Part shown: positions 55,035 to 63,894 of the stretch, piece by piece
Numbering within the stretch: the stretch's first letter is position 1
How the letters are laid out: every line of letters begins with the position of its first letter
Source of the DNA: Lactobacillus sp. MRS-253-APC-2B
GTDB lineage: Bacteria; Bacillota; Bacilli; Lactobacillales; Lactobacillaceae
Reading direction: 5' to 3'
Assembly: GCF_012843675.1 (NCBI RefSeq)
Contig: NZ_JABAFO010000003.1
Location: 62,001-126,000, forward strand
Length of the DNA: 64,000 nt
Position numbers and translations under genes: made by a program
The notes under the pieces: model-generated
Seen by the model: only the letters and a program-made list of their open reading frames with translations
Database searches by the model: none
What the model was told of the DNA's origin: nothing

Positions 55035-55502
55035 ATGGAATTAACGGTTAATGACTATCTGGCCCAGCTTGATAAGGCAAAAACGCAAACTGATTCAACC
55101 GATGCAGTCGGTATTCAACAGGCTGACATCCTTACAAAAGGGCTGCAGTTCGTGATCAACCAGCTTGATGCCGGCTATCTGGCTCGCTATGTCTGGCAAG
55201 TTGCCATGCCAACCGGCGATCCGCTTGAAGTCGCTTTAGAAACCAATTTGATCAATATTCCAATGGCTGAGGCTACCCGTCTTGATCCCAAGCTTTTGGA
55301 AGGCAATGATGCTAAGCCGGTTAATCTGTACATGGTAGCTTCAGGAGCCGATTTGAATGCTTCAGAGCTACGGATTGATCAGTTGGCCTCTGCTGAAGAA
55401 CTGAGTGATTCAGTTAAGACTTTGGTTGAAAAGATGCAGACCTGGATTGCCAAACAGCTGGCCCAAACTAACGAGCATCGTGCCGCCAAGGCAACCGAAT
55501 AG
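55035..55502 (+). CDS. hypothetical cytosolic protein, 155 aa
   Basis: A soluble, acidic protein (MELTVNDYLAQLDKAKTQTD) with an alpha/beta appearance and no membrane segment. It follows the small membrane protein by 3 bases, using GGGGCGATAAGC as a ribosome site, so translation is probably coupled. I do not recognise the family. The structured RNA candidate starts right after its stop. Confidence 0.6.
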   Translation: MELTVNDYLAQLDKAKTQTDSTDAVGIQQADILTKGLQFVINQLDAGYLARYVWQVAMPTGDPLEVALETNLINIPMAEATRLDPKLLEGNDAKPVNLYMVASGADLNASELRIDQLASAEELSDSVKTLVEKMQTWIAKQLAQTNEHRAAKATE

Positions 55503-55503
55503 T

Positions 55504-55532
55504 TTGCATGCAGGCTTTAAATGTGCTATTCT
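55504..55532 (+). promoter_or_regulatory. promoter of the structured RNA candidate
   Basis: The -35 TTGCAT (55504-55509), 17-bp spacer and -10 TATTCT (55527-55532) have a TG extension (TGC). Confidence 0.6.
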
Positions 55533-55538
55533 AACCAT

Positions 55539-55740
55539 TGCGATGAGTCGAGAGGTCAGGCAGCCGACCCTTGTTTGGCTGCCCCGCGCGAGCGGAAATG
55601 ACATTTCGAGCGAAGCCCATAACTTGCCGGATTGCAAGGGGCTTGGCAATGGCGAAAGTGGACGTTCGCTGTTAGCCTGAGATAGTATCAATACGCAGAA
55701 AGACCGTCGAAGGAGAAATCCTTCGGCGGTCTTTTGTTTT
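55539..55740 (+). ncRNA. structured non-coding RNA candidate, about 200 nt (possibly 6S-like / lacto-usp type)
   Basis: It has its own promoter and ends in a strong terminator (GACCGTCGAAGG...CCTTCGGCGGTC then TTTTGTTTT, 55699-55740). A closing stem TCAGGC/GCCTGA encloses hairpins GCAGCC/GGCTGC, GAAAT/ATTTC, AAGCCC/GGGCTT with an inner TTGC/GCAA, and GCGAA/TTCGC. There is no ORF. It is about 1 kb from a usp gene. The fold recalls the lacto-usp RNA family, which some consider a 6S RNA; this naming is from memory and tentative. Confidence 0.6.
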
Positions 55741-55745
55741 GCCAT

Positions 55746-56603
55746 TTAGTGAGCTAGGTAGATCTGTTCATCAATCAGGTCAAATGAATGCAGATGCTCA
55801 TTGACTTTTTGCAACTCGGCATCCTGAGTGAGCTGGGCGTTTTGCCAGAATTTAGCGGAATTGGTAGCCCCGTTCTTTTCGCCAATCACCAACAGCTTGA
55901 CTTCAGGATAATCGTTGCGCAGCAGTTGCAGGACTTCCCAGTCGATCTCCACTTTGTCTGGTGACCAGGACATAATGACGTAATCAACCTGGCTGCCGTA
56001 TTTTTTAATGGCAGTTAAGGCATCCAATGGCTCAATGGTAGTCACGGGATGCTTGCCGGTCTCGTTTTCATGAGTCCAGTCAGTACTGTCGGTGGCATAG
56101 ATTGTCTGTGCTGGTCGTAGATTTCTCAGCCCACCTGAAATATAGCCATTGCCGGCCATGATCTCAAGCGTTGGTCGACCGTGTAGATATTCAGAAAGAG
56201 CTTTGATGTATGGCGCATTGACATAAGACCACATGCCATAGGTTTCTTCCAGATAGTCGCGGTAGTCTCGCAACAGCTGATCCAGTTTGGGCAAGGCAGC
56301 AACGTAGCGGTCCCAGAGCTGATCACCTTCTGGATTACCTTGTGGATACTGCTCATTGACCTTTTGAAAGATGATGTCTTGAATATTGTCTGGCAGCATA
56401 AGTTTAGGCAATGGCTGGGGTAAAAGACCGTTTTTAATCAAGCGGTCGCTTTCCAAGACGTTGTTGATCAAAAACTTGATCTGCGGAAAGTCTTCAAACA
56501 GATCGCGATAGGCCATCAGCTGTTCGATATAGGGCTGCTTTTTAACGACTTTGTGGGCTTTTTTGACTTGTTTTTTGAGTTTCTTTAATTGTTTAGGATT
56601 CAT
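55746..56603 (-). CDS. SAM-dependent methyltransferase-like protein
   Basis: This 285-aa protein has a helical N-terminal half and a Rossmann-like C-terminal half with LEIMAGNGYISGGLRNL (motif I) and YVIMSWSPDKVEIDW. The pattern is that of uncharacterised SAM methyltransferases of lactobacilli. The substrate is unknown. It starts with a very Lys-rich helix (MNPKQLKKLKKQVKKAHK) that might bind RNA. It is 10 bases downstream of the XRE regulator gene, so the two form an operon. Confidence 0.75.
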   Translation of the reverse strand: MNPKQLKKLKKQVKKAHKVVKKQPYIEQLMAYRDLFEDFPQIKFLINNVLESDRLIKNGLLPQPLPKLMLPDNIQDIIFQKVNEQYPQGNPEGDQLWDRYVAALPKLDQLLRDYRDYLEETYGMWSYVNAPYIKALSEYLHGRPTLEIMAGNGYISGGLRNLRPAQTIYATDSTDWTHENETGKHPVTTIEPLDALTAIKKYGSQVDYVIMSWSPDKVEIDWEVLQLLRNDYPEVKLLVIGEKNGATNSAKFWQNAQLTQDAELQKVNEHLHSFDLIDEQIYLAH

Positions 56604-56613
56604 TGAAAGCTCC

Positions 56614-57024
56614 TTAAAACTTGAGATTCAGCTGTTCCTGCTTGCCATAGAAGGTATCGGTCTCGTTGCGATGGCTGCGTCCCTGCAGATAGCCATTAAT
56701 CAACTGGAAAATCTCATAACGGTCCTGGCTGGTTAAAACGGTATTCTCAAACAGCAGGTCTTGGTTTGAGAAAAACATCTTGGCCAAATCATGTTCATCA
56801 CGTTCCGTTTTGCCGCACAGGTAGTCCATGCTGACATCGAAAAACTCGGCTAATTTGCGGGCCTCAATATATGAAGGGGTCCGAATGCCACGTTCCCAGT
56901 TGCCGATCTGAGATGGCGTGTTGGGTTTTTCATCGGGTCCCAGGTGTTCGTTCAACGCTTGGGCAAGTTCTTTTAAGGTGATTTTTTGGCCCCGTCTTAG
57001 GGCACGAAGACGTTCTGGAAACAT
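56614..57024 (-). CDS. XRE-family transcriptional regulator
   Basis: This 136-aa protein has an N-terminal helix-turn-helix (RLRALRRGQKITLKELAQALNEHLG, then NTPSQIGNWERGIRTPSYIEARKLAEFFDVSMDYLCG). The C-terminal part is short and without a known sensor domain. It is cotranscribed with the methyltransferase-like gene. The ATG has AGGAAGTGAGC upstream. Targets are unknown. Confidence 0.88.
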   Translation of the reverse strand: MFPERLRALRRGQKITLKELAQALNEHLGPDEKPNTPSQIGNWERGIRTPSYIEARKLAEFFDVSMDYLCGKTERDEHDLAKMFFSNQDLLFENTVLTSQDRYEIFQLINGYLQGRSHRNETDTFYGKQEQLNLKF

Positions 57025-57164
57025 ACGCTCACTTCCTAGGTTAATTTCTTATGATTATTTTATCATTGATTGAGTAACGGAGAGTGTAAAAAAATTTCGA
57101 CAATCAAAATAAAATCTGCTAAACTGTTAGTCATTGTGATTTTGAGTAAAAGAGGGATTTTATT

Positions 57165-58124
57165 TTGCAAAAACAACCCAAGAAGCATCATTGGCTGCGC
57201 TGGCTGATTGGCCTGGCAGTTACGCTTTTGATTGTGATTTTTGCTGCTGGGGGCTATTTCTTTCATGTAGCAATGGTACCAGGGCACAAGGACTTCATTA
57301 GCAGCAATACCAAAATCGTTAAAAGCGATCCATTATACAAGCAGAAAAAATGGTTTCAAGACGTACATAAGACACGTTGGACGATTAAGTCGGCAACCGG
57401 TAATTATCGTTTGGATGCCTGGTATGTACCAGCTGAAAAAAAGACCAACAAGAGCGTTTTGATTGCACATGGCTTTATGGGTAACAAAGATCAAATGGGG
57501 GCCTATGCCGCGCTTTTTCATCAACTAGGCTATAATGTCCTGGTTCCTGATGCCAGAGCCCAGGGACAAAGCCAAGGTAAATACATCGGCTATGGCTGGC
57601 CAGAACGCTATGATGAGCGTAAATGGATCAATAAGCTGATCAAATACAATGGTCAAGACAGTCAAATCGTAATGTTTGGCGTCAGCATGGGTGGGGCGAC
57701 AACCATGATGACCAGTGGCATCAAGCTGCCTCATCAAGTCAAAGCCTTTGTAGAAGACTGCGGCTATTCCAGCTTGGCCACCGAGATTGACTATGAGGCT
57801 CAGAATCTTTATCACTTGCCGTGGCTGGTACGTAAGCCTTTGGAAGGGTCATTGAGCATTATCAATCGTGTTGCCAATGGCTTTTATCTGCATGATGCCA
57901 GTTCAACGGCAATGTTAAAAAAGAATCACCGGCCAATGCTGTTTATTCACGGTGCTAATGATGATTTCGTACCAACACGGATGGTTTATCAAAACTATCA
58001 AGCAACCAAGGGACCAAAACGGCTCTGGGTCGTTAAAGGAGCTGCACATGCCAAGTCGTTTGCTACGCATCCAAAAGCTTATCAAAAGCATGTTCAAGAC
58101 TTCTTGAATCAATACGTAAAATAA
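57165..58124 (+). CDS. membrane-anchored alpha/beta hydrolase
   Basis: This 319-aa protein has an N-terminal membrane anchor (about residues 8-32, LRWLIGLAVTLLIVIFAAGGYFF) and an alpha/beta hydrolase domain. The nucleophile elbow is GVSMGG, the oxyanion region GFMGNKDQMG and the His is in VKGAAHAKS. An Asp is available in GANDDFVPT. It resembles YqkD/FrsA-like extracellular-facing hydrolases. The substrate is unknown. The start is a TTG with AGAGGGA upstream. Confidence 0.85.
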   Translation: MQKQPKKHHWLRWLIGLAVTLLIVIFAAGGYFFHVAMVPGHKDFISSNTKIVKSDPLYKQKKWFQDVHKTRWTIKSATGNYRLDAWYVPAEKKTNKSVLIAHGFMGNKDQMGAYAALFHQLGYNVLVPDARAQGQSQGKYIGYGWPERYDERKWINKLIKYNGQDSQIVMFGVSMGGATTMMTSGIKLPHQVKAFVEDCGYSSLATEIDYEAQNLYHLPWLVRKPLEGSLSIINRVANGFYLHDASSTAMLKKNHRPMLFIHGANDDFVPTRMVYQNYQATKGPKRLWVVKGAAHAKSFATHPKAYQKHVQDFLNQYVK

Positions 58125-58126
58125 GA

Positions 58127-58166
58127 AAATCCCAATGATCGGTGCAGAGATCATTGGGTTTTTTTG
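58127..58166 (+). terminator. terminator after the hydrolase gene
   Basis: CCCAATGATC...GATCATTGGG is followed by TTTTTTT. Confidence 0.85.
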
Positions 58167-58177
58167 ACTGTTCATAA

Positions 58178-58211
58178 AAAATCCCTGCCTCGTAAAGAGA
58201 CAAGGATTAAT
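58178..58211 (-). terminator. terminator of the DUF4870 gene
   Basis: Read leftward, AATCCTTGTCTC...GAGGCAGGGATT is followed by TTTTTATG. Confidence 0.7.
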
Positions 58212-58216
58212 CGTAA

Positions 58217-58576
58217 CTAAAACTCGTGATCGTTATCTTGTGGCTTACGGCCCAACAGCACGGCAACTCCCATGGCAATGTTGTAGATTAAAAGTACTAG
58301 AGCCAGCAGCAGTGCAAAGGCTGCCAGAATGCTGAACAAACCGCCTAAGTGAGCCAGATTCTGCATGTTGGCTGCTCCAATGATTACAAAAATCGCAATC
58401 ATGTACAGGAGAGGGAAGATCTGACTCCAAAAGGCCTTGACAGCGTTTTGGCGCACCTCGTTGAAACCTTGATATTTTGCGATAATCCAGACGATCAATG
58501 GAAAGATGACCGGCAAAAAGAAAATACTGAAATAGGCTAGCGCACTGACAATTCGCTGACCGAATTTGTTATCCAT
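58217..58576 (-). CDS. DUF4870 membrane protein
   Basis: This 119-aa protein has three to four hydrophobic segments, with LAYFSIFFLPVIFPLIVWIIAKYQ and VRQNAVKAFWSQI, the pattern of DUF4870/Tic20-like small membrane proteins. Function is unknown. GGAGGATTCC precedes the ATG. Confidence 0.8.
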   Translation of the reverse strand: MDNKFGQRIVSALAYFSIFFLPVIFPLIVWIIAKYQGFNEVRQNAVKAFWSQIFPLLYMIAIFVIIGAANMQNLAHLGGLFSILAAFALLLALVLLIYNIAMGVAVLLGRKPQDNDHEF

Positions 58577-58620
58577 GAATTGGAATCCTCCAAATATTTT
58601 CTTTGATTATACCTAATCTT

Positions 58621-59274
58621 TCATGGTAGGGCAAATGTGATGATTTGTATCAAAATAATACTAACGATTAATATTAACCAGTCACGAGTCGTTAATGCAA
58701 TCTGATGAACGCTGGTCCGCGCACGATCCTCAACGTAGCCGTGTGATTCCATGGCCTGTGCCAGCTGATCCGACCAGGTGATGGCATGCAGGATTGCCTT
58801 GAAATAAAGCGTTGGCGACCACCAAGACAAATAGATGCCTCGCATTTGACCAGCCGCGCGAATCGTTTTAACCGTCATTTTAATCCGAGGAATCAGATTG
58901 ACGGCCGCCAGCGTTCCATAGGCAAACTTGCTGGGCAGATGCAGATTTTGTTCCAAAGAGCGGGTCAGCTCCAAGGGACTGGTGGTCTGCGTAATAGCCG
59001 CGCCGGTAAAAACATAGACATAGATTCGTGAAAATAGGACCCAGGCATAAAAATAGTCATGACCAGGGCTGAACCAGGCAATCGTAATAAATACCGCGAT
59101 TGCGGGAAATAATGGCATTAAAAACAGCCAGCCAAACAAGCGGGGCCGAATGCGCTTAGTCAAAAGATAGATTATGGTAACGGCGATTAAGACCAGATTA
59201 ATCGTTAAATGGCGCGTAAACGAAACTTCTAAGGCAATGATCAGCACCAACAACAGTTTAAAACTTGGATTCAT
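58621..59274 (-). CDS. ECF transporter transmembrane subunit (EcfT/CbiQ type; YkoC-like)
   Basis: This 217-aa membrane protein is the T component that couples ATP hydrolysis to movement of the S component. It has about five hydrophobic segments and the coupling motifs LAAVNLIPRIKMTVKTIRAAGQMRG and WSDQLAQAMESHGYV. Its ATG directly adjoins the stop of the ATPase gene, so the three ECF genes are one operon read leftward from the TPP riboswitch. It is the last gene of the unit. Confidence 0.9.
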   Translation of the reverse strand: MNPSFKLLLVLIIALEVSFTRHLTINLVLIAVTIIYLLTKRIRPRLFGWLFLMPLFPAIAVFITIAWFSPGHDYFYAWVLFSRIYVYVFTGAAITQTTSPLELTRSLEQNLHLPSKFAYGTLAAVNLIPRIKMTVKTIRAAGQMRGIYLSWWSPTLYFKAILHAITWSDQLAQAMESHGYVEDRARTSVHQIALTTRDWLILIVSIILIQIITFALP

Positions 59275-60660
59275 TTAAAATTCCTCCCGATAGCTGAGCC
59301 GACCGTCTGCGAGTTTTACGTGCCGATCAATCAGCTTTTCCAGCCCCTCCAGCTGGTGGCTGATAATAATCATCGTTTGCGGATAGATTTTCTGGCTGGT
59401 CTTGATCAGATCAACGACATTATGCAGCGAATGAAAGTCAAGACCGCTAAAAGGCTCATCCAACAGCAGAACTGGCTGCCCCATCATCAGCATTAAAAGC
59501 AGCTGCAGCTTTTTTTGCTGACCGCCAGAAAGCGAGTAGACCACGCGATCCTGCAATTTGCTCAAGCCAAGCAGCCTAAGTGCCGCGGTCAGGTGTTCAT
59601 CATCAAAATAAGGATTTTGGCCTTTTTTTAGACTCAGCGCCAATTCTTCTTTAACCGTCACGTTAAGAAACTGGTCGACGGCATGCTGGAAAACATAGCC
59701 GACCTGTTGAGCATAGCGGCGCGGCTTGATTTTTTGACTGTCCTTACCATCATAGGAGATTATTCCCTGATAGGACGCCAGGTGAGTAATGGCCTTAAAC
59801 AATGAAGATTTCCCAGTTCCGGTCGCACCAGTCAGCAGCGTTGTCTGATTTTTGAAAAACGAAAAGTCGTTTGCCGTGATCAGCTTTTCATTGCCATGCT
59901 CAATCACCACGTTTTTGAGGGTTAGAATCGGCTGGTCGCTGGCAGTCGGCAGTTTGACATGGTGGACTGTGGCGGCCAGCTGATCGGCTGATTTAAGCAG
60001 CGCATCACTGGCAGCAGCGTCAAGCAACTGCGCATGCTGATTTTCAAAATGAATGATCTGTTTAGCCAAGCCGCGATAGCCATGCAGATCGTGATCAGCA
60101 ACGATAATCGTTTTGTGATACTTTTCCTGCAGTAAGGTCAGCTGGTGGATCAATAAGCTCCGATTATGGTTGTCAATGCTGGCAAATGGTTCGTCCAACA
60201 GCAAAATGTCGGTATCCATCGCGACTAAAACGGCTAAAGCGGCCCGCTGCTGCTCACCGCTTGACATCGTGGTCAATTGGCGATCGCATAGGTGCTCAAT
60301 GCCGCAGAATTTTAGGGCATGCTCAATGCGGGCGGGCATTTCGCTGGATGGCAGCTGGAGATTTTCCAAGGCAAATTCTAATTCATGCTGTGGCGTATCA
60401 AGCGCGAACTGCATCCCAGGATCCTGAAACATCATGGCAACCGTTAAGCCATCAGGCAGCTGAAGTTTTCCTTGCAGGATCTTGCCTCCGTATTTGGGCA
60501 AAAGTCCAGCCAACAGGCGCATCAAAGTAGATTTACCACTGCCAGAAGCCCCGTAAAAAAGCGTCCAGGAATCAGTTGGGATTTTTAGAGTAACGTCTTT
60601 TAGTGTGGTTTGTCTTGGCGTGTATGCAAAAGTCAGATTGTCGATTGCCAATTGATTCAT
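59275..60660 (-). CDS. ECF transporter double ATPase subunit (YkoD-like)
   Basis: This 461-aa protein contains two ABC ATPase domains in one chain. The first has GASGSGKST (about residue 40), Q-loop FQDPGMQF, MSSGEQQR and LLLDEPFA. The second has GATGTGKSS, FQHAVDQF, SLSGGQQKK and LLLDEPFSG. Both look catalytically intact. Such fused A components are typical of YkoEDC hydroxymethylpyrimidine/thiamine transporters. It overlaps the start of the S-component gene stop by one base. Confidence 0.93.
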   Translation of the reverse strand: MNQLAIDNLTFAYTPRQTTLKDVTLKIPTDSWTLFYGASGSGKSTLMRLLAGLLPKYGGKILQGKLQLPDGLTVAMMFQDPGMQFALDTPQHELEFALENLQLPSSEMPARIEHALKFCGIEHLCDRQLTTMSSGEQQRAALAVLVAMDTDILLLDEPFASIDNHNRSLLIHQLTLLQEKYHKTIIVADHDLHGYRGLAKQIIHFENQHAQLLDAAASDALLKSADQLAATVHHVKLPTASDQPILTLKNVVIEHGNEKLITANDFSFFKNQTTLLTGATGTGKSSLFKAITHLASYQGIISYDGKDSQKIKPRRYAQQVGYVFQHAVDQFLNVTVKEELALSLKKGQNPYFDDEHLTAALRLLGLSKLQDRVVYSLSGGQQKKLQLLLMLMMGQPVLLLDEPFSGLDFHSLHNVVDLIKTSQKIYPQTMIIISHQLEGLEKLIDRHVKLADGRLSYREEF

Positions 60661-61238
60661 CAGTCGTTAAATTCCTCGCGTTTCATGACGTGCGAGCGTT
60701 CCAGCAACCGTTCGATCAGCATTACCAAAACGCCGCAGAAGAAGAACATTGAAAGCAGCCGGCCACTAAAATAGTAGACATTTTTGAAGCCAAACTTGTT
60801 GTAGCCATTGCGGAACCAATCCCAGGCAAACGTAACGATTGTCGTGGTAATGGTCGTTGCAACTGCTCCCAGCCAGTCATAGTGCTTGTATCCGGTCAAC
60901 GTAAAGCCCAGTTCGCTGGCAATTCCTTGGACGGCGCCAGAAATCAGGTTGGCAGCTCCCCATTGATCGCCAATCAGGGCTTCACCAGCCGCACCTAAGA
61001 ATTCACCTAAAAATGGTGCACCAGGCTTTTTTAGCATAAAGCCTGCCATCGGACCAGCCATGCACCAAAGTCCCATTGTTAAGTCATTACCCATCATTGG
61101 CAGCTTGAGCGGCGTAAAGACAATGGTCAGTGCGTTGTACATAAAGGCGGCTGCCCAGTAGATCACCCCAAAGATGATACCGACCAGTGCCAGCAAAATG
61201 ATGTCGCGCAGATGAAACTTATTATTTTTTTTGGCCAT
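60660..61238 (-). CDS. ECF substrate-binding S component, YkoE family
   Basis: This 192-aa membrane protein has about six segments and matches the YkoE type (VIYWAAAFMYNALTIVFTP, then KPGAPFLGEFLGAAGEALIGDQWG, AAGE being distinctive). YkoE binds thiamine or its hydroxymethylpyrimidine precursor. A TPP riboswitch directly upstream supports that role. It is first in the operon with the fused ATPase and the T component. GGAGGGTC precedes the ATG. Confidence 0.9.
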   Translation of the reverse strand: MAKKNNKFHLRDIILLALVGIIFGVIYWAAAFMYNALTIVFTPLKLPMMGNDLTMGLWCMAGPMAGFMLKKPGAPFLGEFLGAAGEALIGDQWGAANLISGAVQGIASELGFTLTGYKHYDWLGAVATTITTTIVTFAWDWFRNGYNKFGFKNVYYFSGRLLSMFFFCGVLVMLIERLLERSHVMKREEFND

Positions 61239-61279
61239 AAATGACCCTCCTAATGATTGAAAATTTCAATCACCTGTCC

Positions 61280-61314
61280 AAAAGAAAACCCACCATGGAA
61301 GAATCCACAGTGGG
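61280..61314 (-). terminator. TPP-riboswitch expression-platform terminator
   Basis: Read leftward, CCCACTGTGG...CCATGGTGGG is followed by TTTTCTTTT, between the aptamer and the ECF S-component gene. It is the probable off-state hairpin. Confidence 0.8.
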
Positions 61315-61332
61315 GCTGATTACAACAGATTA

Positions 61333-61409
61333 TTTACCGTATCTCCCTTCGCTGGCATTAACCAGAGCAGGTTCAATGGGTATTATCTCAGCCGTATGGC
61401 ACCCCAGAC
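61333..61409 (-). promoter_or_regulatory. TPP riboswitch (THI element)
   Basis: The minus strand reads GGGGTGC, GGCTGAGA, ATACCC, GAACCTGCTCTGGTTAATGC and CAGCGAAGGGA in order. This is the complete thi-box consensus that binds thiamine pyrophosphate. It controls the ECF thiamine-precursor transporter. Confidence 0.95.
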
Positions 61410-61676
61410 ATGAATGATTGATCGTTCTCATCTTACAAAATAACTTGGTATTGTGCAAGTCGTCGCAAATTTTATCGTTGTTTAATTCGAACTTAATGCG
61501 TTACTTTTGATTGGTTGAATTGATTTTAATCAAGTTTCCTTAAAATCAGTATCCACAGGGTGATAATCATTTGATTAGCTTAGACACAATATATAGCATC
61601 TGAGACATAATTTGACCACCAGATGTCGTGGTAGAATGACGTTATTGAGTTGTGAAGATTAATAAGAGGGAGGATT

Positions 61677-62693
61677 ATGAGTAAAAATCAAAAAGGTATT
61701 CTGCTGATCAATCTTGGTACGCCCAGTGATCCAAGCGTACCAGCCGTTACCAAGTTTTTACGCCGCTTTTTGAGTGATCGTCGGGTGATTCATATGTTGC
61801 CACTGCTTTGGCAGCCGATTTTAAATCTAATGGTGCTGCCCAAGTATGCGCCTAAATCAGCAGCCAATTATGAAAGACTGTGGTCATCAGGAATTGGATC
61901 ACCGCTTTTGCATTACACGCAGCGTCAGGCTCAATTACTGGCTAAGCGTCTGCCAGAATATACGGTCCGCTATGCCATGAGCTATAGTCAGCCATTGATT
62001 GGTGCCGTTTTAAAGGAGTTTGAGTTTCAAGGTATCACTGATTTGACGATTATTCCGTTGTATCCACAATATTCAACAACGACCACGGCTTCGGTCCAAG
62101 ATGATGTTGCGCGTTTCTACAAGGATCGAAAAACGGTTCCGGAAATTAGATTTGTCAGCGACTACAGCAGCTTTTGGCCGTATATCAAAGCATTATCGAA
62201 TAAACTGCAAAAAGCCATCCTTAAAGTGAACCCGGATGCAATCGTCTTTTCATATCATGGGATTCCACTCAGCTACCAAAAGGCCGGTGACCCGTATGCA
62301 CAACGCTGCCGCCAGACGACGATGGCGGTAATTGAGCGATTGGGCCTGCATATCCCTTGCTTTCAGTCCTATCAATCGCGTTTTGGACCAGCAGAATGGC
62401 TGAAACCGGCCACCAAGGATCTTTTAACAGAATTGCCTAAACAAGGATATCAAAAGGTTTTGGTAGTAGCACCAAGTTTTGTCTCAGATTGCCTGGAGAC
62501 GATTCAAGAATTGGGTGAAGAGAACCGCGATGCCTTTTTAACAGCGGGAGGTCGCGAGTATCAGCTCCTACCGGCTTTAAATGATGATCCAGAATGGATT
62601 GAGGCACTGGCGCAATTAACGCTTTTAAACGCGGTAATGCCGGCTCAGAACACGGCTATGGATCTGCCATCAGCCTATCTGCAGACAGAATAG
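61677..62693 (+). CDS. hemH: ferrochelatase / coproporphyrin III ferrochelatase
   Basis: HemH inserts iron into a porphyrin. The 338-aa protein has INLGTPSDPSVPAV at the start, the metal-site His in FSYHGIPLSY (about residue 194) and the Glu region SDCLETIQELGEEN (about 275). Gram-positive enzymes use coproporphyrin. No other heme biosynthesis gene is near, as is usual in lactobacilli, so it probably uses imported porphyrin or protects against it. GAGGGAGG lies before the ATG. Confidence 0.92.
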   Translation: MSKNQKGILLINLGTPSDPSVPAVTKFLRRFLSDRRVIHMLPLLWQPILNLMVLPKYAPKSAANYERLWSSGIGSPLLHYTQRQAQLLAKRLPEYTVRYAMSYSQPLIGAVLKEFEFQGITDLTIIPLYPQYSTTTTASVQDDVARFYKDRKTVPEIRFVSDYSSFWPYIKALSNKLQKAILKVNPDAIVFSYHGIPLSYQKAGDPYAQRCRQTTMAVIERLGLHIPCFQSYQSRFGPAEWLKPATKDLLTELPKQGYQKVLVVAPSFVSDCLETIQELGEENRDAFLTAGGREYQLLPALNDDPEWIEALAQLTLLNAVMPAQNTAMDLPSAYLQTE

Positions 62694-62713
62694 ATCAAGA
62701 CGCCTGGAATCAA

Positions 62714-62749
62714 TAAAACCTCATCGACAAGCGCCGATGAGGTTTTTTA
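62714..62749. terminator. bidirectional terminator between hemH and the nucleoside hydrolase gene
   Basis: AAAACCTCATCG...CGATGAGGTTTTTT forms a 12-bp stem between convergent genes. Confidence 0.9.
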
Positions 62750-62757
62750 TTTAGTAA

Positions 62758-63717
62758 TTAGTGTTCTTTTAAGATGCCATTCAGACGTTCCATGAATACT
62801 TTCAAGTAACGTTCCTTGTCAACATTGACAGCAACCTTAACGTTTGGATTAGGATCGTTCAAACGTGAATTGTCACCAATCGTCCGGCCGTAGTTGTGTT
62901 CATCGTAGTTGACCTTCATAAACAGGCTGATCGTTTGAACGAAGGTTGGATCGATGGAAACGCCGACTGCCAGTGGATCGTGCAAGGCACAGCCGTTCTT
63001 ATCGATGTCCAGGTTGTAGTAGGCATCAATGTAGAAGTCGGTAATGTCAGCGTAGGCCTTGCCGGCTTTGGTACCCAGATCACGCCATTGCTGCGTTTCC
63101 TTCTTAGTCAAAAGCGTGCGCAGCGTAACGTCCAAACCAACCATCGTTAATGGCAGGTCGCTTTGCAGCACCGTGTTGGCAGCCTTGGCGTCTTGATTGA
63201 TGTTGGCTTCAGCAACGTCGGTAACGTTACCTTCAACCGTCAATGCACCACCCATGAACGTAACATTGCCGATCAGGTGAGCAATTTCAGGATCCTTTTC
63301 CAGGGCAGCGGCCAGGTTGGTCATTGGACCAGTAGGGATGATGATCAAATCCTTACCGTACTTGTGGGCGGCTTCGATGTAGAAGTCGACACCGGATTCG
63401 GCTTCAACGGCACGCTTAGGAGCTGGCAGTTCAACATCGCCAATTCCGTTGTTACCGTGAATGTCTTTAGAAACCTGCATAACTTCAAAGCTGTCGGTCG
63501 TGCTGGAGTGTGGCAGACCCTTGTAGACTGGCACATCGGTTTGACCCAGCAGCTCCAAAAGCTTCAGACTGTTTTCAGCACAGACGTCCAGCAGGTTGTT
63601 GCCGTAGGAAGCCACGATCCCGATCAGATCAACTTCTGGATCAGCAACTGCGTAAGCCAGCGCCAAAGCGTCGTCAACACCTGTGTCCAGGTCTAAAATC
63701 ATTTTCTTTTTAGCCAT
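62758..63717 (-). CDS. inosine/uridine-preferring nucleoside hydrolase
   Basis: This 319-aa protein starts KKMILDLDTGVDDALAL, the Ca2+-binding DxDxGxDD signature of ribonucleoside hydrolases, with FMGGALTVEGNVT and GCALHDPLAVG further on. It splits nucleosides to base and ribose, feeding ribose to the phosphoketolase pathway. Specificity cannot be read. GGAGGAAAT precedes the ATG, and codons are highly biased. Confidence 0.93.
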   Translation of the reverse strand: MAKKKMILDLDTGVDDALALAYAVADPEVDLIGIVASYGNNLLDVCAENSLKLLELLGQTDVPVYKGLPHSSTTDSFEVMQVSKDIHGNNGIGDVELPAPKRAVEAESGVDFYIEAAHKYGKDLIIIPTGPMTNLAAALEKDPEIAHLIGNVTFMGGALTVEGNVTDVAEANINQDAKAANTVLQSDLPLTMVGLDVTLRTLLTKKETQQWRDLGTKAGKAYADITDFYIDAYYNLDIDKNGCALHDPLAVGVSIDPTFVQTISLFMKVNYDEHNYGRTIGDNSRLNDPNPNVKVAVNVDKERYLKVFMERLNGILKEH

Positions 63718-63894
63718 TGATTGATTTCCTCCGAATGAATATTGTTAGATAACGTTTACAATTACATAATAACCAAAAACCGATTAAAACTCAAACATTG
63801 TTTTAACAACAATTAAACCGTTTTATTAAAATTGAGGCGCTAAGCCGTGGTACAATGGCTTTTGTCGTAGAAAAGATTTTTTTAAACGAGGTAA

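Larger units (their letters stand above)
61239..61676. other. 438-bp intergenic region between ECF operon and hemH
   Basis: The left half holds the TPP riboswitch and its terminator for the ECF operon. The right half (about 61450-61676) is AT-rich and carries the hemH promoter region, with no gene. Confidence 0.65.
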
